From UBA1715 sp045599365 (GTDB taxonomy: Bacteria > Bacteroidota > Bacteroidia > Bacteroidales > UBA1715), in the NCBI GenBank assembly GCA_045599365.1, contig JAZRVS010000129.1:1-64000 (forward strand): a DNA stretch of 64,000 nt, written 5' to 3'. The translations under genes were made by a program, and so were the position numbers. The notes beneath the pieces are model-generated. The model was not told the DNA's origin. It searched no databases and saw only the letters and a program-made list of their open reading frames with translations. This document shows positions 22,190-30,626 of the stretch, in pieces. Every line of letters begins with the position of its first letter. The first letter of the stretch is position 1.

Positions 22190-22294
22190 AAGGCAAATCC
22201 CCCAAATGGCTAGTCGGTGGGTCGTAAGATACAATGCTCAAGGTCTTGTCTTCCTTTGCTTATGCATATTTGCCTTAATTGTATCAACACCGAC
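22190..22294 (+). ncRNA. Pseudoknot-like structured RNA element
   Basis: Three perfect complementary pairs are interleaved: AAGGCAAAT (22190-22198) with ATTTGCCTT (22268-22276); GTCGGTG (22213-22219) with CACCGAC (22288-22294); and GATACAAT (22228-22235) with ATTGTATC (22278-22285). The first helix crosses the other two. It sits between the Fe-S gene and the SbcD operon, 11 bases before the AAAGAAAGGA ribosome site. No known riboswitch class is recognised, and no good promoter lies just upstream, so it is probably a cis element in the operon. Confidence 0.55.
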
Positions 22295-22320
22295 ATTTTA
22301 AAAGAAAGGAATTTAATGTT

Positions 22321-22503
22321 ATGAAAATGATAGCTATTAAAAAAGGAAACAAAACAACGTATAAGTTTGTGCCAGACGATTATGTTGAAGAAGAAGGGGA
22401 AACAAAAGACATTCCACAACGTGATTTGACGACAACTGATTGCAACCAGTTGTATTTTGAAATGTCAAAAGAAGATTTTGAGAAAATATTTAGGAGCATT
22501 TAA
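22321..22503 (+). CDS. Hypothetical protein, 60 aa
   Basis: Start at ATG 22321, ten bases after AAAGGA. An earlier ATG at 22316 stops at once. Acidic protein ending EDFEKIFRSI. It shares its last base with the next gene's ATG. Function unknown; translation may be controlled by the structured element upstream. Confidence 0.6.
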   Translation: MKMIAIKKGNKTTYKFVPDDYVEEEGETKDIPQRDLTTTDCNQLYFEMSKEDFEKIFRSI

Positions 22504-23393
22504 TGTTAGAAAAAGTAAAGTTGATTGGGGACACGCACTTCGGAAAGGTTTTTAAAACAGGAGTGCCTTACGAAAGACGTGGCGAAATTGAAGAAAAGTT
22601 TTATGAGAAATTTGAAAAAGAGTTAAACGGTTCAGAGGAGTATGTAATTCATCTCGGAGATTTGTTTGACAACGTTGTTGTTTCTTTTGGAACTATTTTG
22701 CGAGTTTATAATCTGATTAAAAATGCAAGTAATTCAAATAAAAGATTTTATTTCATTCGTGGAAATCACGATTCGCAAAGAAATAGTTTAGAAACGTCAG
22801 CTTTTGATATTTTGTCGGTAATGTTTTTGAACAATTTAAATGTGAATTTTGTTACAGATTATTTTTATATTTCAGATATAAAATCACTTCTTATTGGCTG
22901 GGATTATCACAACGACAATTCGGAAAAAATTGAAGAAATAATTAAAGAAGAAAAACCAGATTTTGTTTTAGGTCACTTTGACGAAGTTTTGCCAGATTAT
23001 TTATTTTCTTATACTGGAAAAGTTTATTCTGGACACATTCATAACGCACACAAATCTGGAAATACAACTTATGTTGGCAGTTTGTTGCCACTTGCTTTCG
23101 GGGAAGAAAGTGACGATTCGCTTATGATGACACTCACGTTAGACGAATTTCTTTCAAAGAGAGAAGATGAAATCAAAGACAAACGAATTCGTGTTGTGTT
23201 AAAAGAAGGTGAAACTTTGCAAAACGTGAGAAATTGTTTGCAACTCGTTTTACAAAACGTGAAAAAAGAAGAAAATGTAAAATTAGATGTTGAAATGGAT
23301 TCTTTTGATATGCGACAACTTTTCAAAGAAGAATTGCCAGAAGAAATTTTTGAAGAAATGTATAACGAATATGTGGGGTTACTGGAATGCTAA
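22503..23393 (+). CDS. SbcD/Mre11-like metallophosphoesterase, 296 aa
   Basis: Calcineurin-type phosphoesterase motifs are in order: GDTHFGK, HLGDLFDN, IRGNHDSQR, LGHFDEV and SGHIHN. It forms a nuclease pair with the following SbcC-like gene, as T4 gp47 does with gp46. Role: end processing and recombination-dependent replication. Start on a TAATG junction. Length is shorter than E. coli SbcD and close to T4 gp47. Confidence 0.9.
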   Translation: MLEKVKLIGDTHFGKVFKTGVPYERRGEIEEKFYEKFEKELNGSEEYVIHLGDLFDNVVVSFGTILRVYNLIKNASNSNKRFYFIRGNHDSQRNSLETSAFDILSVMFLNNLNVNFVTDYFYISDIKSLLIGWDYHNDNSEKIEEIIKEEKPDFVLGHFDEVLPDYLFSYTGKVYSGHIHNAHKSGNTTYVGSLLPLAFGEESDDSLMMTLTLDEFLSKREDEIKDKRIRVVLKEGETLQNVRNCLQLVLQNVKKEENVKLDVEMDSFDMRQLFKEELPEEIFEEMYNEYVGLLEC

Positions 23394-25186
23394 ATAAATT
23401 ATCAGTTACAAACGGAGTTAAGGGGAATCTGGATTTAGATTTTCATAAAGGTGTGACAATCATTCAAGGTGAAAACGGCAAAGGCAAATCATTAGTTCAA
23501 GAATACATTAGATTTGCTTTGTTTGGAACAAGTGCTTTACGTGGAAAAGCAAGTGAATATCCAAAACAAATGTCTGTCACATTGACTTTTACAATAAATG
23601 ACAATGAACATATCATTAAACGAACATTAAATGATTGTTATTTTGACAACACCGTTGTTGGAACGACAGCTTGTAACAAAGCAATTGTTAAATTACTTGG
23701 CTATGATTTATCAATTTTTGATATGGGAAATTGTGCTAAACAATTTGAAATTACAAAATTAGGTGAAATGAAACCGACAGAAAGAAAGCAGGCAGTTGAT
23801 AAGTTAATTGGCATTGATTGTATTGAAAAACTTGAAAAGAAAGTAAAAGAAAAATTGCAAGCTGTTAACGGAGCTTTGTCAGTTATCCCTGATATTTTGA
23901 GAGAACCACAATTTCCAGAATTAGGATATGTTCCAGAATTAGATATGGAACGAGAATTACGCTTAATCACACAACAAGAAATGATGATTTCAGAAATCAA
24001 TAAAATGAAATCACAGGGTGTTGAAAAATGTGACGAGCCGATTAAACCGAACGGCACTTACGAAAAAGCAGTCCTAAAGAAAAGTTTATATGACGAATTG
24101 AAAAATATCGTTGTTGAAGAAATTTCTGATGAATATAATTCTGCCGAAAAAATTTACGATTTAATTAGCAAACGTCAAGCGTGGGATAACTTCGGAGAAA
24201 TCCCAGAAGAGCCTTCAATGACATTAGAAGAAATCTCACAAGAAGAAAAGAAATGGTCAGATTGGAACGCTTGGCAAAATTCAAAGAAAGCAACTTGTCC
24301 CGATTGTGGAAAAGTGTTTTCATTGACAGGTGTTGAAGAATGTGAAAAACCGACTTATGATTTGTCTTATTTGAGAAATCAAAAAGAGTTAATTCAAAAG
24401 TTAGAAAGAATGCCGAAGTTTGAAAAGCCATACGAAACTGTTTCTGAATTAAACAAAAAGCTTTCTGATTTAACAAAGTTTTTGAATTACAAATCAAAAA
24501 AAGAAGAATTAGAAAAACTTGAAGATGAAACTTCGGTTGAAAATTGGGACACATACAACTCTGATTTAATTAAATATAAGAAATACTTGGAATTAGAAAA
24601 TCTTGTAAATGTTTTATTGAATAGCGAACACCCTGCGTTAAACCGAAATCTTTATAATAAATATCAGCAAACGATTTTGGAAAATAAAGTAAAACAAGAA
24701 AATTATGAAAGAGAATTGTCCGACTACAAAACAAAAATTAAAATAAAAGAAACTTATGAAAAACAGAAAAAGTTATACACAGAAACTTTGGAAGGGCTTA
24801 AACGAATTAAATTACGTGTAAAATCAACGATAACGCCGAGTTTATCACGAGTCGCAAGTGAAATTTCTTCTGATATGACAGACGGAGTTGTGTCAAAAGT
24901 TGAAATTAGCGAAAGTTTTGAAATAACAGTTAATGGAAAATCAATCGGTTTGCTATCTGGAAGTGAAAAAGCAGTTGCTAATTTGGCGATTCGTTTAGCA
25001 TTGGGTCGCATTTTGACACACAAAGTTTTAAACATTTTCATTGGTGACGAAATTGACGCAAGTATGGACGACGAAAGAGCGTTGCTTGTTTCAAAATCAT
25101 TACACAAACTTGCTTCACAAATTGACCAAGTTATCTTGATTTCGCATAAAAAAGTTGAAGGCGATTACATTATAACAATTCGTTAG
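23387..25186 (+). CDS. SbcC/Rad50-like ATPase, 599 aa
   Basis: Walker A GENGKGKS (about residue 30), ABC signature LLSGSEKA and Walker B IFIGDEIDAS near the C-terminus, followed by ILISHKK. Between them lies a shortened coiled coil with a CPDCGKVF knuckle (about residue 304), similar to the zinc hook although the standard hook is CxxC at the coil tip. Partner of the upstream SbcD-like protein. It converges with the minus-strand fibre gene, overlapping by four bases without a visible terminator. Confidence 0.88.
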   Translation: MLNKLSVTNGVKGNLDLDFHKGVTIIQGENGKGKSLVQEYIRFALFGTSALRGKASEYPKQMSVTLTFTINDNEHIIKRTLNDCYFDNTVVGTTACNKAIVKLLGYDLSIFDMGNCAKQFEITKLGEMKPTERKQAVDKLIGIDCIEKLEKKVKEKLQAVNGALSVIPDILREPQFPELGYVPELDMERELRLITQQEMMISEINKMKSQGVEKCDEPIKPNGTYEKAVLKKSLYDELKNIVVEEISDEYNSAEKIYDLISKRQAWDNFGEIPEEPSMTLEEISQEEKKWSDWNAWQNSKKATCPDCGKVFSLTGVEECEKPTYDLSYLRNQKELIQKLERMPKFEKPYETVSELNKKLSDLTKFLNYKSKKEELEKLEDETSVENWDTYNSDLIKYKKYLELENLVNVLLNSEHPALNRNLYNKYQQTILENKVKQENYERELSDYKTKIKIKETYEKQKKLYTETLEGLKRIKLRVKSTITPSLSRVASEISSDMTDGVVSKVEISESFEITVNGKSIGLLSGSEKAVANLAIRLALGRILTHKVLNIFIGDEIDASMDDERALLVSKSLHKLASQIDQVILISHKKVEGDYIITIR

Positions 25187-26637
25187 ATTTTTATATAAAA
25201 TGTAACGTTTGTGTAAAAGTTATAACTGTTAATATTATTTGCGTTGCTACTGCTGGATTGTGGTAAATAAGGTCCTTGATATTGAATCTTGACATAGCCA
25301 TTTCCAGCAGTTCCAACTGCTGGATTTCCAGAATAAGTTGCTGCCCAAGAACCAGCTCCATATCCACCATAAACAGATGCTCCACCATCAAAATGTAAAC
25401 CTGCTTCTTTGTAAGCGTTTGCGCCACCACCTACGTTTCCATTTATGTTTGTTGTAACATAACTTGCAGATGTGTTCAATATAACAGTACCACCTGTTCC
25501 AACAAAGAAATTCAAATTATTCAAATCACGAGCTCCACCAAAGCCACGTGTTCCACCAGTGCAACTAATTAGATTTCCAATTGAGCTTGTTCCACCGTCA
25601 GTTGAACGACACGTTCCGTCGCCACTTGAATTTGAAGCTCCACCTTCTCCAACGACAACTTGATATTGTCCAGCTGGAATATAAATCGTCCCAACAAAAG
25701 CAGCTCCAGAGCCACCTGCAGCACAACCGTTCCACCAGTGAGAATAGTTACGAGAGAAAGCATAACTTCCACCACCTCCACCAACTACTTGAACGTAATA
25801 ATAACCAGAAGTAGCGATGTCTAATGTATAAGTTCCACTTGCACTGTTGCTTTCAAATAAAACTGTTCCAGGTGTGTTTGAAAAATAACTTGGGGAATCT
25901 GGAATACGCATTCTGCAAGAATTATCCCAATCTGCAGAAGCTGTCGTTTTAGTTATTTGAACACCTTTTGTGGAATAAAGAGGCAAATTCGGATTTTTCC
26001 AAAGCGTTTCAAAAAGAGATTTATATGAGTTTCCAATATAAGTTGCTCCAGATGTTGAATTTCCACAAGTTAAATTTGTAGCTAATTTAAGAAAACCGTT
26101 TTTTCCATTTTTATTGAAACTTGTGCAAATATCTCCAGACTTAAAAGGAGCGTCTGTGATTAAAGATGAAACAAACTTGTCTTGAGTTATGCTTCTATTT
26201 TCAAGCTCGTTTATTGAAATTGAATTTTTCTTTGACAAACCTTTTAAGCCTAATGTGTTATACAAATTGGTGGTTTGCATTAACGTATTTTTAAAATAGT
26301 CGGTGAAAGTTTTTACAATTCCGTTTGAAACAAAACATTGTGTTGTAATTCTTGGCGAACCAAATGTTGACAAGTTTTGATTTAATGGTTGAAATCGTCC
26401 TTCAATTTGATTTCTTGTCAGATAACCAGACGAGTAATCAATTAAAAGTTTCCATTGAGCATTTGAAGAAAAATAAAGCTTTTTTTGTGATACATTGTTC
26501 CAACACCAGCCTTCTTCTGCATTTTGTGGAGCTGTGTCACCTGACATTAAAGTCATAGCTGTCAAATCACGATTTAACAGAGCAATCAAACCTTCGTCAA
26601 TATAATCTGTTGAAACAAGTGATTTGAAACTTTGCAT
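25183..26637 (-). CDS. Tail fibre with glycine-rich adhesin tip, 484 aa
   Basis: Start taken at ATG 26637 on a TAATG junction with the upstream fibre. Residues 20-100 match the paralogous fibre (LLNRDLTAMTLM ... DYSSGYLTRNQIEGRFQPLNQNLS). The C-terminal 220 residues are glycine-rich (VVGGGGGSYAFS, GGSGAAFVGTIYIP, GGGANAYKEAG), like the sandwich of polyglycine helices in T4-type gp38/S16 adhesins and related domains in proteobacterial phages. It probably recognises the receptor. Encoded on the strand opposite the next cassette. Confidence 0.75.
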   Translation of the reverse strand: MQSFKSLVSTDYIDEGLIALLNRDLTAMTLMSGDTAPQNAEEGWCWNNVSQKKLYFSSNAQWKLLIDYSSGYLTRNQIEGRFQPLNQNLSTFGSPRITTQCFVSNGIVKTFTDYFKNTLMQTTNLYNTLGLKGLSKKNSISINELENRSITQDKFVSSLITDAPFKSGDICTSFNKNGKNGFLKLATNLTCGNSTSGATYIGNSYKSLFETLWKNPNLPLYSTKGVQITKTTASADWDNSCRMRIPDSPSYFSNTPGTVLFESNSASGTYTLDIATSGYYYVQVVGGGGGSYAFSRNYSHWWNGCAAGGSGAAFVGTIYIPAGQYQVVVGEGGASNSSGDGTCRSTDGGTSSIGNLISCTGGTRGFGGARDLNNLNFFVGTGGTVILNTSASYVTTNINGNVGGGANAYKEAGLHFDGGASVYGGYGAGSWAATYSGNPAVGTAGNGYVKIQYQGPYLPQSSSSNANNINSYNFYTNVTFYIKI

Positions 26638-27443
26638 TATAATTTTATCCTTAAATAACAATTATTTAAAAGTGAAGCACGAGTCGGAAACTTCAACACT
26701 TTTCCACCACTCCAATCTGCGTCAGCTGAAGAACCCTTGCTTGGAGTAATTGTTACGCCAGAAAGTGACCACGCCATTTTAAAAAGATTTTGTGCGTTTG
26801 CGTTTTTATATTGAGCTGACGAATTTGTGTTTCCTATTGTGTAATCGTAGTTGACCCAACCTGTTTCAACTGTCGGATTTGATGTTTCTTTTATATCGCC
26901 AGTTGTAAAAATTTCAGATGTTGTAACTGGAGTGAAAGCCAACTTATCAACGGTGATTGTATTGCTGTTTATGTCAGCGTTTGAAATAGTGTCTTTTAAA
27001 GCAAGTGAACCAAGACCGAGTAAAGAACGAACAGCAGCTGCGTTTGAAGCCGTTAATAAAGAATTTCCTAATTGTGTCAATGTGATAGTTGACATTTCGT
27101 TTGATTTTACGAAATATGGTATTTTATTTTGTCCGTCTGAAATAGCAGATAAAGCAGTTAAATTTGAGTTTAATGGTTGATAACCGTTTTCAACTTGTGG
27201 TTTTGTTAGAACACCCGATGAATAATCAAGAACAAGAGTCCAAGTAACTGGATTTAATGACGTTAATGTATAAATCGCTTTTAAATCAGTGCGATTTACA
27301 ATTCGTCCAATCATATTTTCAGTTAATTTTTGAGGAAAAGTCGTTCCAGAAGAACAAGAGAGGACAGTTTCATCTCTATTTAAAAGAGGTGATAAACTGT
27401 CCTTAATTGTCATATTTAATGTGACACTCTCAAAATTATCCAT
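26637..27443 (-). CDS. Tail fibre, short paralogue, 268 aa
   Basis: Shares the block LLNRDETVLSC ... LDYSSGVLTKPQVENGYQPL with the next gene but lacks the glycine-rich tip. The end (SGGKVLKFPTRASLLNNCYL) corresponds to the junction before the tip in its neighbour, so it looks like a fibre shaft or a truncated duplicate. It starts eight bases inside the holin-like gene. It could be a proximal subunit on which the longer fibre assembles. Confidence 0.68.
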   Translation of the reverse strand: MDNFESVTLNMTIKDSLSPLLNRDETVLSCSSGTTFPQKLTENMIGRIVNRTDLKAIYTLTSLNPVTWTLVLDYSSGVLTKPQVENGYQPLNSNLTALSAISDGQNKIPYFVKSNEMSTITLTQLGNSLLTASNAAAVRSLLGLGSLALKDTISNADINSNTITVDKLAFTPVTTSEIFTTGDIKETSNPTVETGWVNYDYTIGNTNSSAQYKNANAQNLFKMAWSLSGVTITPSKGSSADADWSGGKVLKFPTRASLLNNCYLRIKL

Positions 27444-27612
27444 TTTTGTTCCTTGATGTCACAGAAAATTTTTCTAACCAAATTTGACATTTGCCAATAA
27501 AAGCATCGTCTTTTGGAGTAGGAGTTAATTTAGCAATAAAAGTTGCGAATACGACAAGCCCACCTAAAGCTGTCAATAAATCGTCTGAATAAGAAATAAT
27601 TGTATCAAACAT
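27436..27612 (-). CDS. Holin-like small membrane protein, 58 aa
   Basis: Start chosen at ATG 27612 behind AAAGGCAGGTGTGAG. One membrane segment (LLTALGGLVVFATFIAKL, about residues 11-28) is followed by TPTPKDDAFIGKCQIWLEKF. Small phage proteins with this TM-TPTPKDD layout occur in many phages and are often called holins. It lies far from the endolysin gene, so lysis is plausible but not certain. Confidence 0.6.
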   Translation of the reverse strand: MFDTIISYSDDLLTALGGLVVFATFIAKLTPTPKDDAFIGKCQIWLEKFSVTSRNKNG

Positions 27613-27634
27613 CTCACACCTGCCTTTCAAAATC

Positions 27635-27663
27635 ATTTTATCTAAAAAATAAATTTAAGTCAA
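27635..27663 (-). promoter_or_regulatory. Leftward promoter of the divergent fibre region
   Basis: On the minus strand TTGACT (27663-27658), a 17-bp spacer and TAAAAT (27640-27635), with transcription start expected near 27628. It would drive the holin-like gene and the two minus-strand fibres. It lies back to back with the rightward promoter at 27674. Confidence 0.72.
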
Positions 27664-27673
27664 GTGATATTGC

Positions 27674-27702
27674 TTGACAAGACTATGTTTAAATGATATT
27701 TT
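27674..27702 (+). promoter_or_regulatory. Rightward promoter of the divergent fibre region
   Basis: TTGACA (27674-27679), 17-bp spacer, TATTTT (27697-27702). The -35 boxes of the two divergent promoters are only ten bases apart, so a single protein could control both fibre cassettes. The AAAGGAGTTTGGT ribosome site follows. Confidence 0.62.
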
Positions 27703-27721
27703 TTAAACAAAGGAGTTTGGT

Positions 27722-28060
27722 ATGATTTTAAGTAAAGAAATTATTGAATTAAGACGTGGTGATGACTTGGATTTTGCAGGTACGAATCACAAAATTGAAA
27801 TTGAAACAGATGAAGAAAGTGGAATTGATTTAAGCACTTGGAAAGCGATTTTACAAATAGCTCAAGTAAAACACGTTTTTGAAGATTTATCTGACAAAGT
27901 AATTCCTATTGAAATAAGCAAAGAAGAAAGTGAAGACTTACCACTTGGAAATCAGTTGCTCAAAATTAAATGTATTGACAGCGAACACAAGTATGGGACA
28001 ATAGAATTTGGAATTAGATTTTTAATTAAACCGAAAGAGGTGGACAATGTCAACTTATAA
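27722..28060 (+). CDS. Baseplate/fibre-associated protein, 112 aa
   Basis: Start behind AAAGGAG. Acidic protein opening MILSKEIIELRRGDDLDFAG and then a beta-rich body (IDLSTWKAILQIAQV). The pattern is like BppU N-terminal or DUF2479-type modules that link fibres to the tail. It overlaps the next gene by 14 bases. It is probably the first component of the rightward adhesin cassette. Confidence 0.6.
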   Translation: MILSKEIIELRRGDDLDFAGTNHKIEIETDEESGIDLSTWKAILQIAQVKHVFEDLSDKVIPIEISKEESEDLPLGNQLLKIKCIDSEHKYGTIEFGIRFLIKPKEVDNVNL

Positions 28061-30626
28061 AATAAAAATCGGAGAAGGTAAATCAATCTCTTTTACTTTG
28101 CGAATTGCTACTTCTGATTATTCAAAATTAGATAATTTACCAACAATTAACGACGTTGTTATCAAAGGAGATTTAACAAGCTCCGATTTAGATATGTATT
28201 TGAAAAGCGAAGTTGACGATAAAATTAGCGAAGTAGCTGATTCAGTATCTGACTTAAATGACGAATTACAAGAAGAAATTTCAACAAGACAACAAGTTGA
28301 TACAAATTTATCTGGAAGAATTGACGAAGTAGCTGGTTCAGTATCTGACTTAAATGAAGAGTTACAACAGGAAGCAGAAACACGTCAAGAACAATATGAT
28401 TCAATAAACAATAAAATACCAGCGGAAGCAACTTCAGAAAATAAGTTAGCTGACAAGCAGTTTGTTATTGATAGAACAACTTTCACGCAATCACAATTAG
28501 ACGCTATCAATTCTGGTGCAACAAGTGTCAAGATTGATAGAATTGAAGACAACGCCACGAACATTGAAAACTTAACCGATAGAACAACGCAAGCCGAAGC
28601 TGATATTCAATCACTTAATTCAAGCAAGCTGGAAGTTAGCAATATTAAAGCAGGTGAAAATATCACTTTGTCTATTGAGGGAAATAACATCACAATTAAT
28701 GGCGAACAAGGTGGTGCAAGTTCATTTAGCGAATTAAGTGGTAGCCCATACGATAACACCAACTTGGCAAATGCTTTAAATGAAAAAGCGAGCGAAGAAG
28801 ATTTACAGCTTGTTAATGATGATTTAGCACAAGTTCATATTGATTTAGCAAGTAAAGCCGAAGTATCAGCGTTAAACCAGACAAACGAAAACTTGTCAGC
28901 ATTGACTGGCGATGTTGAAAATCTTGCTGGCGAAGTTGAAAATAAGCAAGACAAAATTAGTGATTTAGAGGAAATAAGAACAAACGCTCAAACAGGTGCA
29001 GATTTAGCTCCACAAGTCGCTGTCAACACTCAACGAATTGAAGATTTAATTATTAATAGATTGCCGAACGTTATTTATAACGGAACTCCTACAATTATCG
29101 GCTCACAAGTTAGCAATTTTTCTGCAACGAATTATTTACAATTCCCTTTTACCGATATTTCCAAAGGAAACCCTTTTAGATTTAAGTTCAGTTTTACAAC
29201 TGGTTCTGACGTAACGACACAGCAAAACTTCTTGGATTCTCGCTTCGGTATTGCTATTGCAATTAAGGACGGCAAAGGTATTATGGCGTTATCAAGTAAC
29301 GGCACAAGTTGGGATATAGGAAGCATTACAGGCACAAATACGTTATTGCCACGCACGACATATTATGGGTTGTTTGAATATACAGGAACAGAATATACAA
29401 CGGCTTTGTCACTTAACAAAGATGAGTATATACCTGATATGAGAGTTACGAGTAATAAGAAAATATTTATAACAACAACTTATATTGGTGGAAGTCCTGA
29501 TTTGTTCGGACCAAATACAGCACACCCGTTTGGTGGAAGCATTGACTTTTCTGATAACATTGTTGAAGTGTATGTAGATACAGCGTGGACAACAATTTGG
29601 TTAGGTATGGCTGACGTGGGTTTAGCGTCACGTGCTAACGTGTCATTGACTAACGTTGATGAAGTCGGGCAAGCGAAGTTTGATGCAAAAGCCGATAAAG
29701 ACGACACTTACACTAAAACCATTGTTGACGGCTTGTTGAACGCAAAAGCAAATCAAAGTGATTTAGAAGAAACAACGGCAATAGCAAAAGGCGCTCAAAA
29801 AGGTGTATCTTTTAGCAATTATCAAAACGCCGTACAAAATATCAATTCATACGATTATGACAAGTACATTATTGGACAATCAGTTTATATTATCACGAAA
29901 GAAGTGCCTGATTTATGGATAAGTGCTAAATATGAAACAAGTGTGCCGTATGTTTATACAACTGATGACGCTATCGTTGAAGCGTTAAAAACAACGGGTG
30001 TAGTGCGTTTTGGTCGTTATCAGTTATCGCCTTTGGAAACAGATAAAATTGACTTATCTGAGTATCTTAAAAAAGACGGCGATGAAACCCATAATGGGAA
30101 ATTAACAAACACAGGCATTGTTGATATTTCAAGTGGTGCAGGGTCAGGTTCTTTGGTTTTGGGAGCAGACGTTAATGCGACGACAAGAACGACAAACACA
30201 AGAAAAATCGGAAGAATTGTCGCACCGACACAAGAGGGTAACTTGTCAACACCAGCCACAGTATTGACTTTTGATACGCAAGGAGATTCAAGCTCAACAA
30301 TAGGACAAACTGGTACAGGTATTTATAACAGAGTTGAGTTTGGTGGACGTTTAGGTTCAACAACGACAACCTCGCCTGACGGAATGGCGTTTGCTGTTGC
30401 CAAAGTGCATAACGGCAAACAAACCAACCAAAAAGTGTACGCTCTTGAAATGGACGCTAATCAAGCTAGATTTAACGTGCAACCTAATTTTAATGGCGTG
30501 AATCTTTTAACTACCAATGATATTGTAATCAAAGGTGTTCAACAAAATGGCGTTGATTTAATTCCTGATACAAACGGCAAAGTAAATGTTCAAGCTACTA
30601 TTATAAACATTATTGAGGACGATTAA
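28047..30626 (+). CDS. Long tail fibre, 859 aa
   Basis: Start behind AAAGAGGTGGACA. N-terminal ISFTLRIATSDYSKLDNLPTI resembles fibre attachment modules (the YDKLINKPTIN type). Residues 60-130 have two copies of VSDLNDELQEE-type coiled coil. A further coiled-coil shaft extends to about 340. Residues 340-530 look like a lectin/LamG-type beta sandwich, followed by more shaft and an EDD end. The TAATG junction couples it to the lectin-array gene. Confidence 0.75.
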   Translation: MSTYKIKIGEGKSISFTLRIATSDYSKLDNLPTINDVVIKGDLTSSDLDMYLKSEVDDKISEVADSVSDLNDELQEEISTRQQVDTNLSGRIDEVAGSVSDLNEELQQEAETRQEQYDSINNKIPAEATSENKLADKQFVIDRTTFTQSQLDAINSGATSVKIDRIEDNATNIENLTDRTTQAEADIQSLNSSKLEVSNIKAGENITLSIEGNNITINGEQGGASSFSELSGSPYDNTNLANALNEKASEEDLQLVNDDLAQVHIDLASKAEVSALNQTNENLSALTGDVENLAGEVENKQDKISDLEEIRTNAQTGADLAPQVAVNTQRIEDLIINRLPNVIYNGTPTIIGSQVSNFSATNYLQFPFTDISKGNPFRFKFSFTTGSDVTTQQNFLDSRFGIAIAIKDGKGIMALSSNGTSWDIGSITGTNTLLPRTTYYGLFEYTGTEYTTALSLNKDEYIPDMRVTSNKKIFITTTYIGGSPDLFGPNTAHPFGGSIDFSDNIVEVYVDTAWTTIWLGMADVGLASRANVSLTNVDEVGQAKFDAKADKDDTYTKTIVDGLLNAKANQSDLEETTAIAKGAQKGVSFSNYQNAVQNINSYDYDKYIIGQSVYIITKEVPDLWISAKYETSVPYVYTTDDAIVEALKTTGVVRFGRYQLSPLETDKIDLSEYLKKDGDETHNGKLTNTGIVDISSGAGSGSLVLGADVNATTRTTNTRKIGRIVAPTQEGNLSTPATVLTFDTQGDSSSTIGQTGTGIYNRVEFGGRLGSTTTTSPDGMAFAVAKVHNGKQTNQKVYALEMDANQARFNVQPNFNGVNLLTTNDIVIKGVQQNGVDLIPDTNGKVNVQATIINIIEDD

